Of a DNA stretch of 64,000 nt, positions 33,338 to 45,055 are shown one piece after another. Made by a program: the position numbers and the translations under genes. The stretch comes from Roridomyces roridus. Its lineage: Eukaryota > Basidiomycota > Agaricomycetes > Agaricales > Mycenaceae. Below the pieces are notes generated by a model, which was given only the letters and a program-made list of their open reading frames with translations, searched no databases and was not told where the DNA came from. Where the stretch lies: positions 186,001-250,000 of the forward strand of contig JARKIF010000037.1 in assembly GCA_029378245.1 (NCBI GenBank), read 5' to 3'. The first letter of the stretch is position 1, and every line of letters starts with the position of its first letter.

Positions 33338-33398
33338 CCTTTCACCTTGTGTCGATTATTCACAGACGTGACGGCGTAGACCTGGACTCTATCCTGCT

Positions 33399-34886
33399 AT
33401 GAACCCAGACGTGCAGGGCTACATCGTACGGTTATCCAGTCAGTGTCTCACATCGCATCCACCCAATCGATTCTCATGACTTTGGGAATGCACAGACTGT
33501 ATTTCTCACATCGGAGTCGGTCGGTCCTCCCTCACTCCGTCGAACTAGAATTCACTTCAACTCATCAGCCGCACTCATCGCGTGGTCATCCAAAAGCCCT
33601 CGAGACTACTACCGCCAGCTCTACTTCCAGCTCATCCCCATCCTGATCGCGCTCTTCGTCTCCACACGCCGCGGCACACTGAGTATAGACGACGTCGAGT
33701 TCGCTGTCCTTCTCACCCGTTCGCCGATATGCACCTATTGCGCGCTCTTGGTCCTCCCACGTCTCTTTGTCAAGTCTCTGCCTCCCAGCGCTACGCGGGT
33801 GTGTCGTAATTCAAAGCTGTTGCTGACAGATATAGAACGGGGGTGGAAAGAGTTGAAGGGAGATCTGACAGTCGTCTTGGACGCCTGCTGCGGTGCCCTG
33901 ATTCTCGTGCTATGCCTGGCGCTCAACATTTCCGTGGAACTGAATGGAATCACTGAACTTTACGCACCCGTTCCATGCGGCAGTGGGGTGTGCTGGCGCT
34001 CTCCAGCTAGGGCCTTGCAGATCGGCGCCGTCTACGGGTGGGCTTCGCTGTCGGTCATTTCAATCTTGATCTACGAATCCGTGTTGGTACGCCACAAGAA
34101 GTTGCGGTGGAAGGTTATGGATGCGTTGGCCGGTGAGAGATTTCTCAAGCGGCTAGTTTGAATCTGATTTCCATTTCAGCTCGACATCCGTGGACCAAGA
34201 AATCATTCTTCTGGAAACGAGGGGTGTACGTGAATTTTCTAAATCCCAGAGGTGTGAAAATGATATCATTCAGATACGGCTTCTGCGCAACCTGGTGAGC
34301 CGCATGCATAGTTCATCGAGGTTTAAACTGAATTTGAGTAGGTACATTGCGACAACACAGCACCCATGGATACCTTTTCTTTACGCCGCAATCCTCTTCG
34401 GGGACTGGACTCTGAAGCTCAATATTGGGAGAGTGGAACGAGGGTTTGACTTGACTTATGGCCAGGTGCGTTCAGCGGCGTCTCTTCCCTCTCCCTCATT
34501 CACGAACCTTCAAGTTTCTCGCCCTCTTCCCCGCCCTTCCAACTGCCTGGCAATGCGTATCCTTAGCTATCCAACGCCGCTCGGATATTCAAAAACTGCC
34601 CCGGCTGATCATCGGAGACCTTATTTGGATTGTAACCGGGAGAGGAGAGTCGTGGAGCGGAACCGAACCGGAGCTGAAAGACATCTGGAACGTCTTTCCC
34701 CCGGATGTGGTGGCGATTGAACCTGGCCTTCCCTCGCACAGTTCAACCGCACCGGTACACGCTTCCAGGACCAGGCGCACTGGACGGAGGAGACTGGTAC
34801 CCAAGGGAGCCGCTACTCCACCTGCGATGCTACCAGAGCTGGATTTGGGTGATGTATCTCTTGGAGATCTGGCAACGTTGAGTTGA
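33399..34886 (+). CDS. Agaric multi-pass membrane protein (7TM-like), function unknown
   Basis: Start 'MNPDVQGYI' (33399-33425), a typical opening of a large agaric membrane-protein family (recalled). It is spliced to 'TVFLTSESVGPPSLRR' at 33496. TM candidates are 'LYFQLIPILIALFV', 'ICTYCALLVLPRLF', 'CCGALILVLCLALNISV', 'GAVYGWASLSVISILIY', the segment around 'PFLYAAILFGDW', and 'QFLALFPALPTAWQCVSLA' after an in-phase intron near 34,466-34,512. The tail is cytosolic and basic/Pro-rich. Splicing around 34,215-34,340 has more than one workable solution. Role unknown. Confidence 0.6.
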
Positions 34887-35247
34887 ATCTGAATTAATAT
34901 CCATGGTGCTCGTTCGAGTCCAGCCGAGGTCATTCCTGTGGCGTAATTCTGTTGATTTTCAGCTGCCGCCCTGCGGAATCCCAGCTCGAATGGACTTGCA
35001 AGAATTTGTTTGTATTATTTAAAAAATTCAATGATTGAGCAGCGAAAAGTTGCTCCATAGAAAAGCACCCAATTCAATATCTTAAGGCGCACTTAGATGT
35101 GCAGGGGTTTGTTTACCATAGAAGCATAATCTATACATCTCTTCCAAGGCTGATGTGCCTGTACAAAGCAGAGAGGGTGGTAAGAATCGGAGTTGTGCAG
35201 CCGACTGATGCGCCACGTCAATCAAACAAAACTCTCACACCGCCGTC
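34887..35247. other. Intergenic; nothing seen
   Basis: A/T-richer spacer between convergently arranged ends and the DUF6535 gene start. No repeat or RNA noticed. Confidence 0.5.
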
Positions 35248-38200
35248 ATGAAGTCCAGCGCAGGAGGTCTGGAAGCAGGCATCCCGCCTTCTCATCCATC
35301 ACAGAAAGGTATTCAGCGGCTTAATTCGGAGGGTTCAAGCTCAGAGTTCATCCCAGTGTCCTTGCTACGTCGCTTGGGCAGCACAGCATCACGATTACTC
35401 GGCCGCACTCGGAGGACCGCGTCGTGGCACAGTGGCCCTTGGAGTCAGTTTAAAAATGGCTTGAAATCATCTACAGGTGAGTTGGGTTCAATCTCACGCA
35501 ATTACAAGTGACTTTAACGCGGTACAAGTCGAGACAGAGACTCCGTATAGCGAGGCCGACAATGAAGAATCCTGTGCGAAACTGTGGTCAATATACGTCG
35601 AGGAAGCTGAAAGATACGACTCGGCTTTGGTGGAAAGCTGGAGGGCTGATATGGAAGGAATCCTCATTTTTGTACGGATTTTTGAAGCTCTTGCAGTCGG
35701 TCCATCTAATGATCCATAGTCTGGCCTCTTCTCGGCCAGTCTCACAGCCTTTCTCGTCGAGAGCTACAAAACTCTGCGCCCCGACTCTGGCGATCTCACC
35801 GTCTCCATTTTGTCGCAAATTTCTCTCCAGTTAGCTGGGGAACCCGTCGTATTACGATCGACTTCGCAGTTTACGCCGACAGCAGCCTCGCTTCTGTGTA
35901 ACACGCTGTGGTTCATCAGCCTTTCTCTCAGCCTCATTTGTGCGCTACTGGCTACCTTGGTGGAGCAATGGGCCCGCGAGTTCATGCACAAGACGGAAAT
36001 TCGCCCGTCTCCCGTCCGCAGAGCCAAGATCTTTGCGTTCTTGTACTTTGGCCTCAAGCAATTCCACATGCACACAGTGGTGGACACAATCCCCTCCCTG
36101 CTCCATGGAGCTCTCCTGCTCTTTTTCGCCGGGCTCGTCGCATTCCTCGTACCCATAAACCATCTCATCATGTATTTCATAGCCGGCGCGCTTCTCGTCT
36201 TCGTGCTCCTCTATTCGAGCATCACCGTCCTCCCTGTTCTATATCTACACTGCCCATATCGCACCCCGCTATCGACACTACTATGGTCCATGGTACAAAA
36301 GCCCCTCGCTATTCTCCGCAAACCGACCTTCACACCCCCAAACACCGTCGCAATGGCAGAAGCCGTAGTCGACTCTGCCCTCCAAGACACCAAAGAGCGC
36401 GACCAACACGCCTTGCAATGGACGCTCGAGTCTCTCACCGACGACGTCGAACTCCTTCCCTTCGTCGAGGCCATCCCGAGTATCATCTACGGGCCCCACG
36501 GCTTCCGACTCGTCAATGATTATCTCTTGCATCCCATGCTCGGGACAACGGACGTTCCCAGCCCGCTCGTGACGAGGATATGCAACCTCGTACTGGGCGC
36601 GCAGACGTTGCCTGCTGACGACCCGCTCGCACCTCGACGCCGTGTTGCCGGTTTGAAGGCGTTATGGGCGTTGTGTATGATGCCGCGCGCCAGGGAGCAT
36701 TTGTTCGAGACAAGATTACTTCCGAAAGGTCGCTGGCTGGATGAATCTCTGGATGGAACCTGCTACGCTGCTGCCATTTTGGCGATCCAGTACCACCAGT
36801 ATGGCTGGGGTCATCACCTGTTGACGACACTTCGCGGGCTGCTCACCACCGACCCGAATTCACCCTGTTTTCGGAACGACGTCCTTCCGACGGTCATGCA
36901 GCGTCTGCATCTTGTCGTGGCTTACGAGGACGTCTTTTTGAGTCGTCCCGGAACGACTGCGCTGGAGGGCAGCAGGAATATACACAGCCCCTCTTTCGGG
37001 GCCTGGCGTGAATTAGAAAGTCTCGTCACCGAGATTGGAGACTTTCTTCCTGACGGGCGACAGCTCAGCAACATCTTACGCGCCGTCAACGCCCTCGCTC
37101 TCTCGTACGACTGGGCGTCCACTTGCGTTGACTGCATTGGTCGCTTTTTGCAAGACGGATTCGCAGCTGTGGAGCGCCGCGAGCAGGTGTTTGAGCCAAA
37201 TAGTACCTGTACCACCATCCTGCGTGAAATTGGCTCTCACCACAGCGTCATTGTCCACGACGCAGGACTCTCTATCGCCTTTCCTTCGGCTCTGCATACA
37301 TTCCCGTTTGCGTGGAATATCTCGCATCCGCTTGACGACCTGGCCCGCGTCTCTTTCTCTCTGCTTTCACTCCTGGGTTACAAGGGGCATCTCCGTCCGG
37401 CCGCGCTTGTCAAATATCTGGTCGAGCGTAAAAATGTCCTCGCCATCGACTACGCTCTCTCGTCATGTGACTTACACGCATTGGCGTCGTCATTCGGGGA
37501 CTACCTCTTTGACAACTCGAACAAAGTCGGTGGTCCCAGTGCCACGCGCACAGTTCACGCAGTCACGGTCGTCGCCGAGTGCCTCAGAAACTCTGAGGCC
37601 ATCAAATTCGTGAACAACCTCCTAGCGGGGCGAACGGCAGACAGCATTGAATTTTCTTCCATCCGCGCCATCCACCATTTCCGACATATCTCTCAAATCG
37701 AGGAAGAACTGCGAGCCATACATCAATGGCCTCCATCTACGATTCTTTCCCGGCTGCAAGAGATTTGCCGGGAGGAGTTGTTCATCCCATACAGCCCGCG
37801 TTTATTACCCGCTGACGACACCATCGCTCCGCTCTTCACTCAATCGTTACTCAATATTCTGTCGGAGATTTATCTCTCCTCACTGACCACCCTCCTCTGT
37901 ACCACGACACCGACCTCACCCAAACCCCCCATGTCCTGGCTATCCACCACATTCGTAGCCATCAACTGGGCCGCAGTTCCTGCACATATCCAATATGATC
38001 TATTCGAGGCGATTCTAGCCTACTGCAGAACATTCCTTGCCCCACAACGCACCCAGTTCCGAGAGCATTCAGACTCACTCGCTTCGTTCGACGAAAGTCT
38101 TTGGACGGCGGGTATATTCCGCTCGCAAAAGGACATTCAGCTGTATGGGTATGAGTATAATGTCCGCGGTATTGAATTGCCTTGCCTGCGGATGTTGTTG

Positions 38201-38296
38201 GAGGCACTGGAATTGTATCGAGTGGTGGTGGGGGAGGGGGACACAACAGCCTTGCTGTTTACGCTGAGGAAGGAAATCGCTGAGCAAGAAAATTAG
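35248..38296 (+). CDS. DUF6535 domain membrane protein, 982 aa
   Basis: Exons 35248-35476, 35529-35671 and 35720-38296 join in phase. The N-terminal ~100 residues are Ser-rich. The DUF6535 block follows: 'AKLWSIYVEEAERYD', 'SGLFSASLTAFLVESYK', 'LCNTLWFISLSLSLICALLA', then 'VDTIPSLLHGALLLFFAGL' and 'FIAGALLVFVLLYSSIT'. This gives about four membrane helices within the first 300 residues, as usual for the family. The remaining ~650 residues are soluble and helical. The family is expanded in Agaricomycetes and has no known function. Codon use and frame are clean throughout; no stop or shift. Confidence 0.85.
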
Positions 38297-38801
38297 GTTG
38301 GGGAGCTAATGTTTTTTATTCAATGTAATTATGTACTTATCCATCCTTGAGTGAAACTTCTCTCCTCCAGAGTGAATGATAGTTCCCCGGAGGTGACGAT
38401 CGAACTGGATCGCCGAGTCCAGGCTATGTGTAGAGATGGAAACGGAAGAGATGGACGGCGAAAATGTTGAATTAGGAGCGGATGGACCTCACTCATCAAC
38501 CTTGGCCATCATATGAATTGCTCTTATGCTTCGACTTGGCTTCGGCGTGAACAGCCGCTCCTTTGATCGTGTAAGGCAAGTTTAAGGAATGTTATCCTCT
38601 ATATCACTAACCTTGTTTCAACTCACTTGTTCCTCTGCGACACAAGGAAATTGAATCAATGCGGTCGGCACAGTTCCGCCGCGGATTTCCGAACTCAGAT
38701 CACTTACGTCAAGACCAAACAGTGACAAACACTCGTCTCTTCTCTTCCCGCTTCCATCTGCCCCAACGTCTGGGATCTGTCCTTGGGCCCCTCGGAACAC
38801 G
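38297..38801. other. Intergenic / promoter of the MYND gene
   Basis: The last ~110 bp (38,690-38,801) match 60,440-60,534, upstream of the MYND pseudogene, including 'cttcccgcttccatctgcc'. The promoter was therefore copied together with the gene. Confidence 0.6.
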
Positions 38802-40940
38802 ATGCATCCCGCCTTGCAGATGAGGACCATCAAGCAGTTGCCCCCTTCCATCCGGGTAAGACGAATCTCTGGCTATTCGTTCTGAGCACTCGACCACTTT
38901 TGGCGACAGGATATTGTCTCAAGGATAGCCAAAGCATCCAGAACTTCCTCCGAAGTCGCTGCGGCCAGACAAATACTACTTGACGTACCATCTCTCACAC
39001 CGGCTCAACGGCTTGCTTTCCTGCCCGCCTTCTTGGCCAATCTTGATCCAGACAAAGTCCCCCGCTCGGAGCAACTTGACGACGCCAATCTTCGACCCGC
39101 GATTCGCAAGGAGGTTGAATGTGCAGTGATCTCTATGGATGCCATATTCAATAGTATGAGCATCCCGAAGGACGTTGGTCCCTCCCTGTGGCCGCGCATC
39201 TGGGCCTGGTTTAACTTTGTCCACGTTTCCGGGCTTAAAGAGCTGTTTCTCTTGCTCGGCATCCGTATGTACTCGGAAGACGAGTTCTACGTCGACTTCA
39301 TGATCTTTGTGAACGCGATTAGCGAGCACAAGCCAACCCACACCCTCGTGGCCACAACACCGGGCTTCAGGGCTTGCCTCGTCAAGGCGTGGGAGTGTCT
39401 ACCGGAGATCGACAAGCCGGCAATCCGGACAATCCTTCTGCATACACTCTCGGACTTTGTCGGCAACATCACCGCGCCCAGCCAATTCAAAGAGGTGCTG
39501 GAAGCGGCGGGCTCAATTGATCATCTTGCCTCGCTCGTCCTACTCTTTGTGCGCACAGGCATCACAGGCCCACTGCTCGAATCCTCCCAACCCGCCATGT
39601 ACATCCACAATTTCCTGGGTTTCGTCGTGAGCGGCGCAGACTGCCCAGAGGAGACCACAGGAGAAGGTGCAAAACCACTGGGGCCCTTGCTCGCAGCGCT
39701 TTGTGGGCAGAATTTTCCCCAGGAGCTTATGGATGTTATCCTGTTCCTCTGCGACCGTTGGGAGGATAAGCATGTGCCGACGGTAACAGACGCTTTCCTT
39801 AGGCTTGTGCGGCACATACTTCAGTGCCTGTCAGCCAATATATGGCTGCCCCGGTTAATCGAACGTGGGCTCCTTCGCGCCCTTGCGTTGGTCACGCTCA
39901 AGTGGGGAGCCGGCGTGGAGAACTCGGAATTGCAGCTTGATGATCAAGTCCGGGTGTTCCTGCACCACATTTTGCCCGCAGGATTGGTGTTTTCTCGTTC
40001 GGTATCTGCGTTCCAGGAATCATACGCTGAATTGATTGAACTCACTTCACAAGACGACTTCAAGCAGAGCCCACTATTCGATGAGTGGGATGGGTTTTGT
40101 ATCGCTGCGAAAGAGCGCGTAGGGGTCTTGAATGCCTCTATGTCGGATGACTTTGTGACGTACAAAGCTTGCGATAATGTAGAGGTGTTACCTTTTGCTG
40201 TATCTATACCGGCTGACCTTTTGTGTAGTGTGGTATTATCCAACAACCCAATTTTATGGCTGGGTGCTGCAGCGGGTGCACGGCCTTCTACTATTGCTCT
40301 CGGGAGTGTCAAATCGCCGACTGGCGCGCAGGACATCGCGATTACTGTGATTCTCATGAAACCCTTTTCCTCAGTACGCCGACTGGACTTTTTTTCAGAG
40401 GATAATTGGCTGAAAGTGACCTGCGCAGCCCAACGGAGCACCGATCCAAAGCTCACATTTTCAGAGCGTTCATTCATCCGGACACTAACGTCCCACACAT
40501 ATCTTGCAGAGCGTCGCTCCGTTTGTGCTCAGCAAGTCAAAATATTTGCCGCACACCCAGTCGACTCGCCACCGCTCCTCATCACGCTGTTCGACTTCTG
40601 TGAATTCCCGCCTGTCGTCACCGTCGAGATGGTGGGCGAGAAAGCTTCCGAGAACATGGCGAATACTGTCGACCTGTCGAGCGACGAATGGGCCGATCTT
40701 GCCAGGCGCCTGGAGCGGGGCCGGGGTCGGATTGATTTGCATGCGGTGCGGATCACTGTAAATTGCAAGGTTCCGCGCGAGTGGATCATACCGCTGAGGT
40801 CTGAAAGTGCCGCTATCCACGTGGCTCTCACGGATCTGGCGAATCGGGTACGGAAAGGAGAGGTGGAGGGAGACGAGGACATTTTGGATGCTGTGGATGA
40901 AATTTTGGTTGAGAACGGGACGGTGATGGAGATTCATTAG
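38802..40940 (+). CDS. MYND-type zinc-finger protein, four exons, 661 aa
   Basis: Exon 1 (38802-38855) is 'MHPALQMRTIKQLPPSIR', exon 2 38910-40184, exon 3 40229-40373, exon 4 40429-40940; phases agree. Most of the protein is a helical, ARM-like body. The MYND finger (residues ~437-492) spans exons 2-4: 'ACDNVECGIIQQPNF', 'GCCSGCTAFYYCSRECQ', '[13 protein letters not shown]', giving the C-x2-4-C ... C-x2-C ... C-x3-C ... H-x3-C pattern. MYND fingers bind Pro-rich peptides and often act in transcriptional regulation; in agarics they occur in large families of unknown role. The C-terminal ~170 residues end 'VENGTVMEIH' and are shared with the decayed copy downstream. Confidence 0.9.
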
Positions 40941-40961
40941 CACTGCGGGCATTCCGTAACG

Positions 40962-41186
40962 CACCGAAAGTTCGGTGCCTTACGGTGCCCTCACAGTACC
41001 CTTGGGGTGGCTGGTTCCCACATGGCAGCTCTGTCCCGGCCCGGGCTGTTATATCAAAAAAAATCTCTCACAACTTTGTGACTCAGGACGTTGAGGTGAC
41101 AGCCCGGACCGGAAAAACCTGGCACGCGGAGACCTGCCACCCAGGAGGGCACTGTGAGGGCACCGTAAGGCACCGAACTTTCGGTG
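40962..41186. mobile_element. MITE, ~225 bp, with ~85-bp inverted repeats
   Basis: 40,962-41,048 and 41,101-41,186 are imperfect inverted repeats. The outer ~37 bp is nearly identical ('caccgaaagttcggtgcctt' then 'acggtgccctcacagt'). The inner part is more diverged ('cggcccgggctgt' against 'cggtccgggctgt'). There is no coding capacity. The outermost 16 bp is itself palindromic. No clear target-site duplication is seen. Confidence 0.75.
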
Positions 41187-41189
41187 TCT

Positions 41190-42655
41190 AATAGATTGCC
41201 CGCGGTGTAGGCAGCAGCGGGGTCAATTGATGCTCTGGCCTTGCTCGTCCTGCTGTTTTTGCGCGCCGCCATCGCCAGCCCGCTGCTCGAATGCTCCCTC
41301 CCCGCCGCGTACATCCGCAATATCTTGGGTTTCGTCCAGAGCGGCGTAGACTGCCCAAAGCAGGCGATCGGACAAGACTCAGTAACACTGGGGCCGTTCA
41401 TACTCGCGCTTTATGGACAGAATTTACCCCAGGAGCTTATCAGCGTCGTCCTCTTCCTCTGTGACATTTGGGAGAGTGAGGATGTGCCCACCGCGATCAA
41501 GGCTTGCCTTGTACTGCTCCAGCACATGCTTCAGGCGGTGTCAGCCAATCTATGGCTGCCCTCGTTGCTCAACCAGGGTCTGCTCCGCGCGCTTGCGCTA
41601 GTCACGCTGAAGCGTGGCGACGGCGGCGGCGAAATCGAACTTGATCTTGATGATCAAGTCCGGATGTTCTTGCAAGAACTTTTGCCTGCAGGCTTGGTGT
41701 TTTACCACTCAGTCTGCGGGCTCAAGGAATTATACGCCGAATTGGGTCCAATCACTTCACAAGATGTCTTCAAGCGGAGCCCGACCAGTGGGATCGCTTT
41801 TGTGTCCTTGCCGAAGAGCGCATAAAGATCTTGGACGAATATGGCTCGGAGGACTTTGTCGCATACTAGGCTTGCGACAATATCGAGGTCTCCACTCTTC
41901 CTTTGCACTCGGTACGGGCTGACCTGTTTGCGTAGTGCGGTTTTATCCAGGAAGCTGATTCAATGGCCGGGCGTTGCAGCGGATGCAAGGCATTCTACTA
42001 TTGCTCCAAAGAGTGTCAGATCGCTGACTGGCGAGCGGGACACCGTGATTTTTGCTCCTCTCACGAACACCTCCTTCTCAGTACGTCGAGCCGGGTGCCT
42101 CCTTCCGAAAATACGTGACTGACATGACTCCCCCAAGCTCAACTCAGTACCGATCCGAAACTCACTTTCACAGAACGTTCATTCATCCGGACGCTGATGT
42201 CTCGCACTTATATCGGGGTGCAACGCGGCATTTGCGTTCATCAAGTGAGAAGACTTGCCTCCCGCCCTGCTGACTCACCACCGCTCCTCTTTACCCTTTT
42301 CGACTTTTGCAAACTCCCGGCTGTCGTCCATATCAGGACTCTGGTGGGCAGACCCCCGAAGGTTCCGGAGTGCATAGCCGATGTCGTCGATGCGTTCAGC
42401 GACGAGTGGATCGATCTCGTCTCCCGCACGAAGCAGGGGAGGGGCCGGATGGACTTGCATGCTGTGCGGATTATGAACGGCGAGGTTCCGCACGTGTGGA
42501 TTATTCCTTTGAGGTCGGAGAGTGCGGATATCTACGAAGCCCTAACGGCTTTGGCGGATCGCGTACGTTCAGGAGAGGTGGAGGGAGAGGAGGAGATTTT
42601 GGAAGCGGTGGATGGAATTTTGGCTGAGCACCAGGAGGTGATGGAGATTCACTAG
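41190..42655 (+). pseudogene. 5'-truncated MYND-protein pseudogene (copy of 38,802-40,940)
   Basis: Homology to the intact upstream gene begins at the MITE edge (parent position ~39,495) and continues to the shared end 'VMEIH'. Lesions: loss of exon 1 and ~200 codons of exon 2; a 7-nt deletion near 41,785 (AGCCC-6 nt-TGGGAT against 13 nt in the parent) that shifts the frame; and an in-frame TAG at 41,867 inside the first MYND motif. The MYND exon ('[17 protein letters not shown]') and the last exon (42,197-42,655) are still open, so decay is recent or the C-terminal part is retained. Tandem duplication followed by MITE-linked truncation is the simplest history (inference). Confidence 0.85.
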
Positions 42656-42747
42656 TGGGCGGCAGTGGTGGATACTAGGATAGTGAGTCGCAAACTTACA
42701 TTAGATTTGATTCTACTCATTACTTGTTTGTATACTCGATTCTACCT

Positions 42748-44509
42748 TTAAATTGCCTCCGCCGTGTTTTCAAGAATAACCTGATCTACTGGCACCGACG
42801 TCATGCTTACATTGACTGTGGACTGCGCACCGGCGAATGAAATCTGCCCTGATCCCATATTCGTCGTGGAGCTCGTAAACCCCGTCTGAGTGGCCATGGG
42901 CGAGGCCGGGTTGATCATCCCCGGGACCTCGACAGATTGTACCTGCGCTTGATTCTGCGCTAACAACGCCGTGATCATTTGAAGAGCAGCCTGGGCCTGG
43001 TCGGGCTGCGTCGATAGTCCACCGATATTGGACGCATCCGGATTGAACAACGCCGCCAACCCCGGCGGCAAAGTCTGCTGGTTCGAGTTGGCTACGAGAA
43101 CAACATCATCGCCTGCTTCGGGTCAATATCAGCGCTCTTCTGCGGCTTCTCGGAGCCGGAGCTGTTGGCCATGGCTTGGCCCAGCAACGTCAACAATTCC
43201 TGCGCGCCCATCCCTTTCCCCTCTCCCGATCCGTGTTCCTCCTTCGAATTCCCACCCCCACCAAGGAGCGCATTCCCAATAGTCAACATAGCCCTCGGAC
43301 CCATCAGGGTCGCATCCAGCGTCTCTTGAGCCAGCGGTATGGCTTTCACGGCCTTGTTAATCTCTTTCGCAAGCCTATGGCAGCTCTTTTTGACATTCAA
43401 TTTCGGGAAAGATATTTGAGGGGGTGGGACGTAGATCGCGAGTGGGGTGCTGCTCTGTCCCGAGGGGAGATGGGTGTATGAAGGTGGGGGACTGGTGGTA
43501 GTGGTGGCGCCTGGTGTGTGGATGAACGGCTGTGAGGCGGTAGGCGTGGGGGTACTAGTACCAGCGAGAATGGACTCGGTCGATGATGAGGCGCTGCTGG
43601 TGGGGCTGATTTCTGGGGAGCTGCTCAGAACCGACCCACTGGAGCTGACGGGGACACTGCTGATGTTGCTCGAAGTCGGCACAGGGCTCGTCCCACCTGG
43701 CGCTGCGACGGAAGATTGAGCCCCTGCGTCCCCGGGTCGGATACGCCGACTAACAGCAACGACATTATCATTCCAAACTGTCGGTAGATTCCACGACGCC
43801 GACCCATCGCCGAACACCGCGTAGTATTCGCCGCCAACGAAGGGGTTCAGTGCAATGTACTTCACTTCTCAGCAAATGCGGAACGGACGCTAAAGGAGAC
43901 GACTCACCGTAATGCCCCTCCTCCTCTTCCCCTCCTCCAACCGAATCATGCCCTCCACAAGCGGGTACTGTCCCCGCAAATCGAAATTCACGGTCCCGTC
44001 GCTGTATAGTGCGACATACGCGCCCTGCACGCCGAGTGCCACACACGTCGGTCTCCGCACGCTGGAGTTGTTGTGCATCTCCTCCTCGAGTATGGGCGAG
44101 ATGTTTTGGGAAGAGTAGCCGGAGGGTGAGACCGAGAAGTAGCTCAAGCCGGGGCCGAAGGATGTGTGGAGAGTGTGGGCGCCTGAAGATGTGAGAGATT
44201 TGACGAATCTGGAGAGTCGGGTATAGTTTGGGCCGAGGGATGCAGCGTCGTATTTGTTGTTTCCGCTTCTAGCCTTCTTCCAACAGGCGACGTACGATAG
44301 ACCGGCATTCACAGGGAAGGCCACATCATGGAGGCATCCGACTTCGGGATCCTGAAGGAGTCGGGTCAGACCTGGAGGGAATGTTTCTTGGCTCCTAACG
44401 GGATATTCAGCAGGGAATCCCGGAGGAGACATCGTTTGTACCAAGTACACACAGAGTCCACACGAAGGATGTATGATCGATTGGAGCCAAAGGAGAATTG
44501 GACGTTCAT
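42748..44509 (-). CDS. Agaric-specific protein, three exons, function unknown
   Basis: Exon 1 (44509-44451) 'MNVQFSFGSNRSYIL', exon 2 (44394-43908), exon 3 from 43859 ('YIALNPFVGGEYYAVFGDG'). The first ~300 residues repeat a pattern of a short beta-rich unit ('VALGVQGAYVALYSDGTVNFD' shortened here; 'GEYYAVFGDGSASWNLP'), propeller-like. I recall a family with this layout in Mycena-like fungi. A Ser/Thr/Pro-rich linker and a helical Gln-rich C-terminus follow ('PPGLAALFNPDAS' to 'ILENTAEAI'). The frame changes between 43,092 (TAG in the exon 3 frame) and 43,071; no normal-sized intron fits, so the last part may be joined by an unrecognised intron or separated by a frameshift. Confidence 0.6.
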
Positions 44510-45035
44510 GGTGGAGAAGGGGGGATCAGAGACGGAGAGAGCATGGTTTTAAAAGCTAGTAACGCGCCGACCGGCTCGAATGAGTCCTGGAATGGTGAAT
44601 ATTGAGGAGTTAGGTGATAGCAACCGGGGCTCGAGTGAATTCAGTGCAAGACACGCCAAGCATCCGGCAAAGTTGACTTCATATTGTTATGCCGCGCGGC
44701 AGAGACCCGATTCTGGGGACGAATAGCGTGTAGCAGTAGGAGATGTCGTTGAATGCACGCGGTTGCTAGGATCAAGTTTGCATTTGTCAAATCGACAGAA
44801 ACCGTGAAGGCTGCCAAGATTCGAGCGGGATAGAAACAAATTCGGCATCTGAAGCAGCGTAACCTTGAGTAAGTAATTCGGCAGTCGAGTCGCTCGAAGG
44901 CTCCGCATCAAGTCTTGTGCTGTGCTACAGGAATCGAGAGTTCAGAGGCTTTCATGGAGGAGTCAGGACCAGAGAGCACCTCGAGGAGGAAGACCAAAAA
45001 CTTGACATGGTGGCTGAGAGGCAAGAGAGATGACG
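44510..45035. other. Intergenic; nothing convincing
   Basis: No gene, no clear repeat. It leads into the second tRNA-like cluster. Confidence 0.5.
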
Positions 45036-45055
45036 GAAGCTGAGCGATCATCTTT

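Noticed and set aside
38618..38897. Minus-strand ORFs upstream of the MYND gene
   Set aside because: Antisense to exon 1 and the promoter of the MYND gene; the matching ORF at 60,441-60,713 arises because that region was duplicated.
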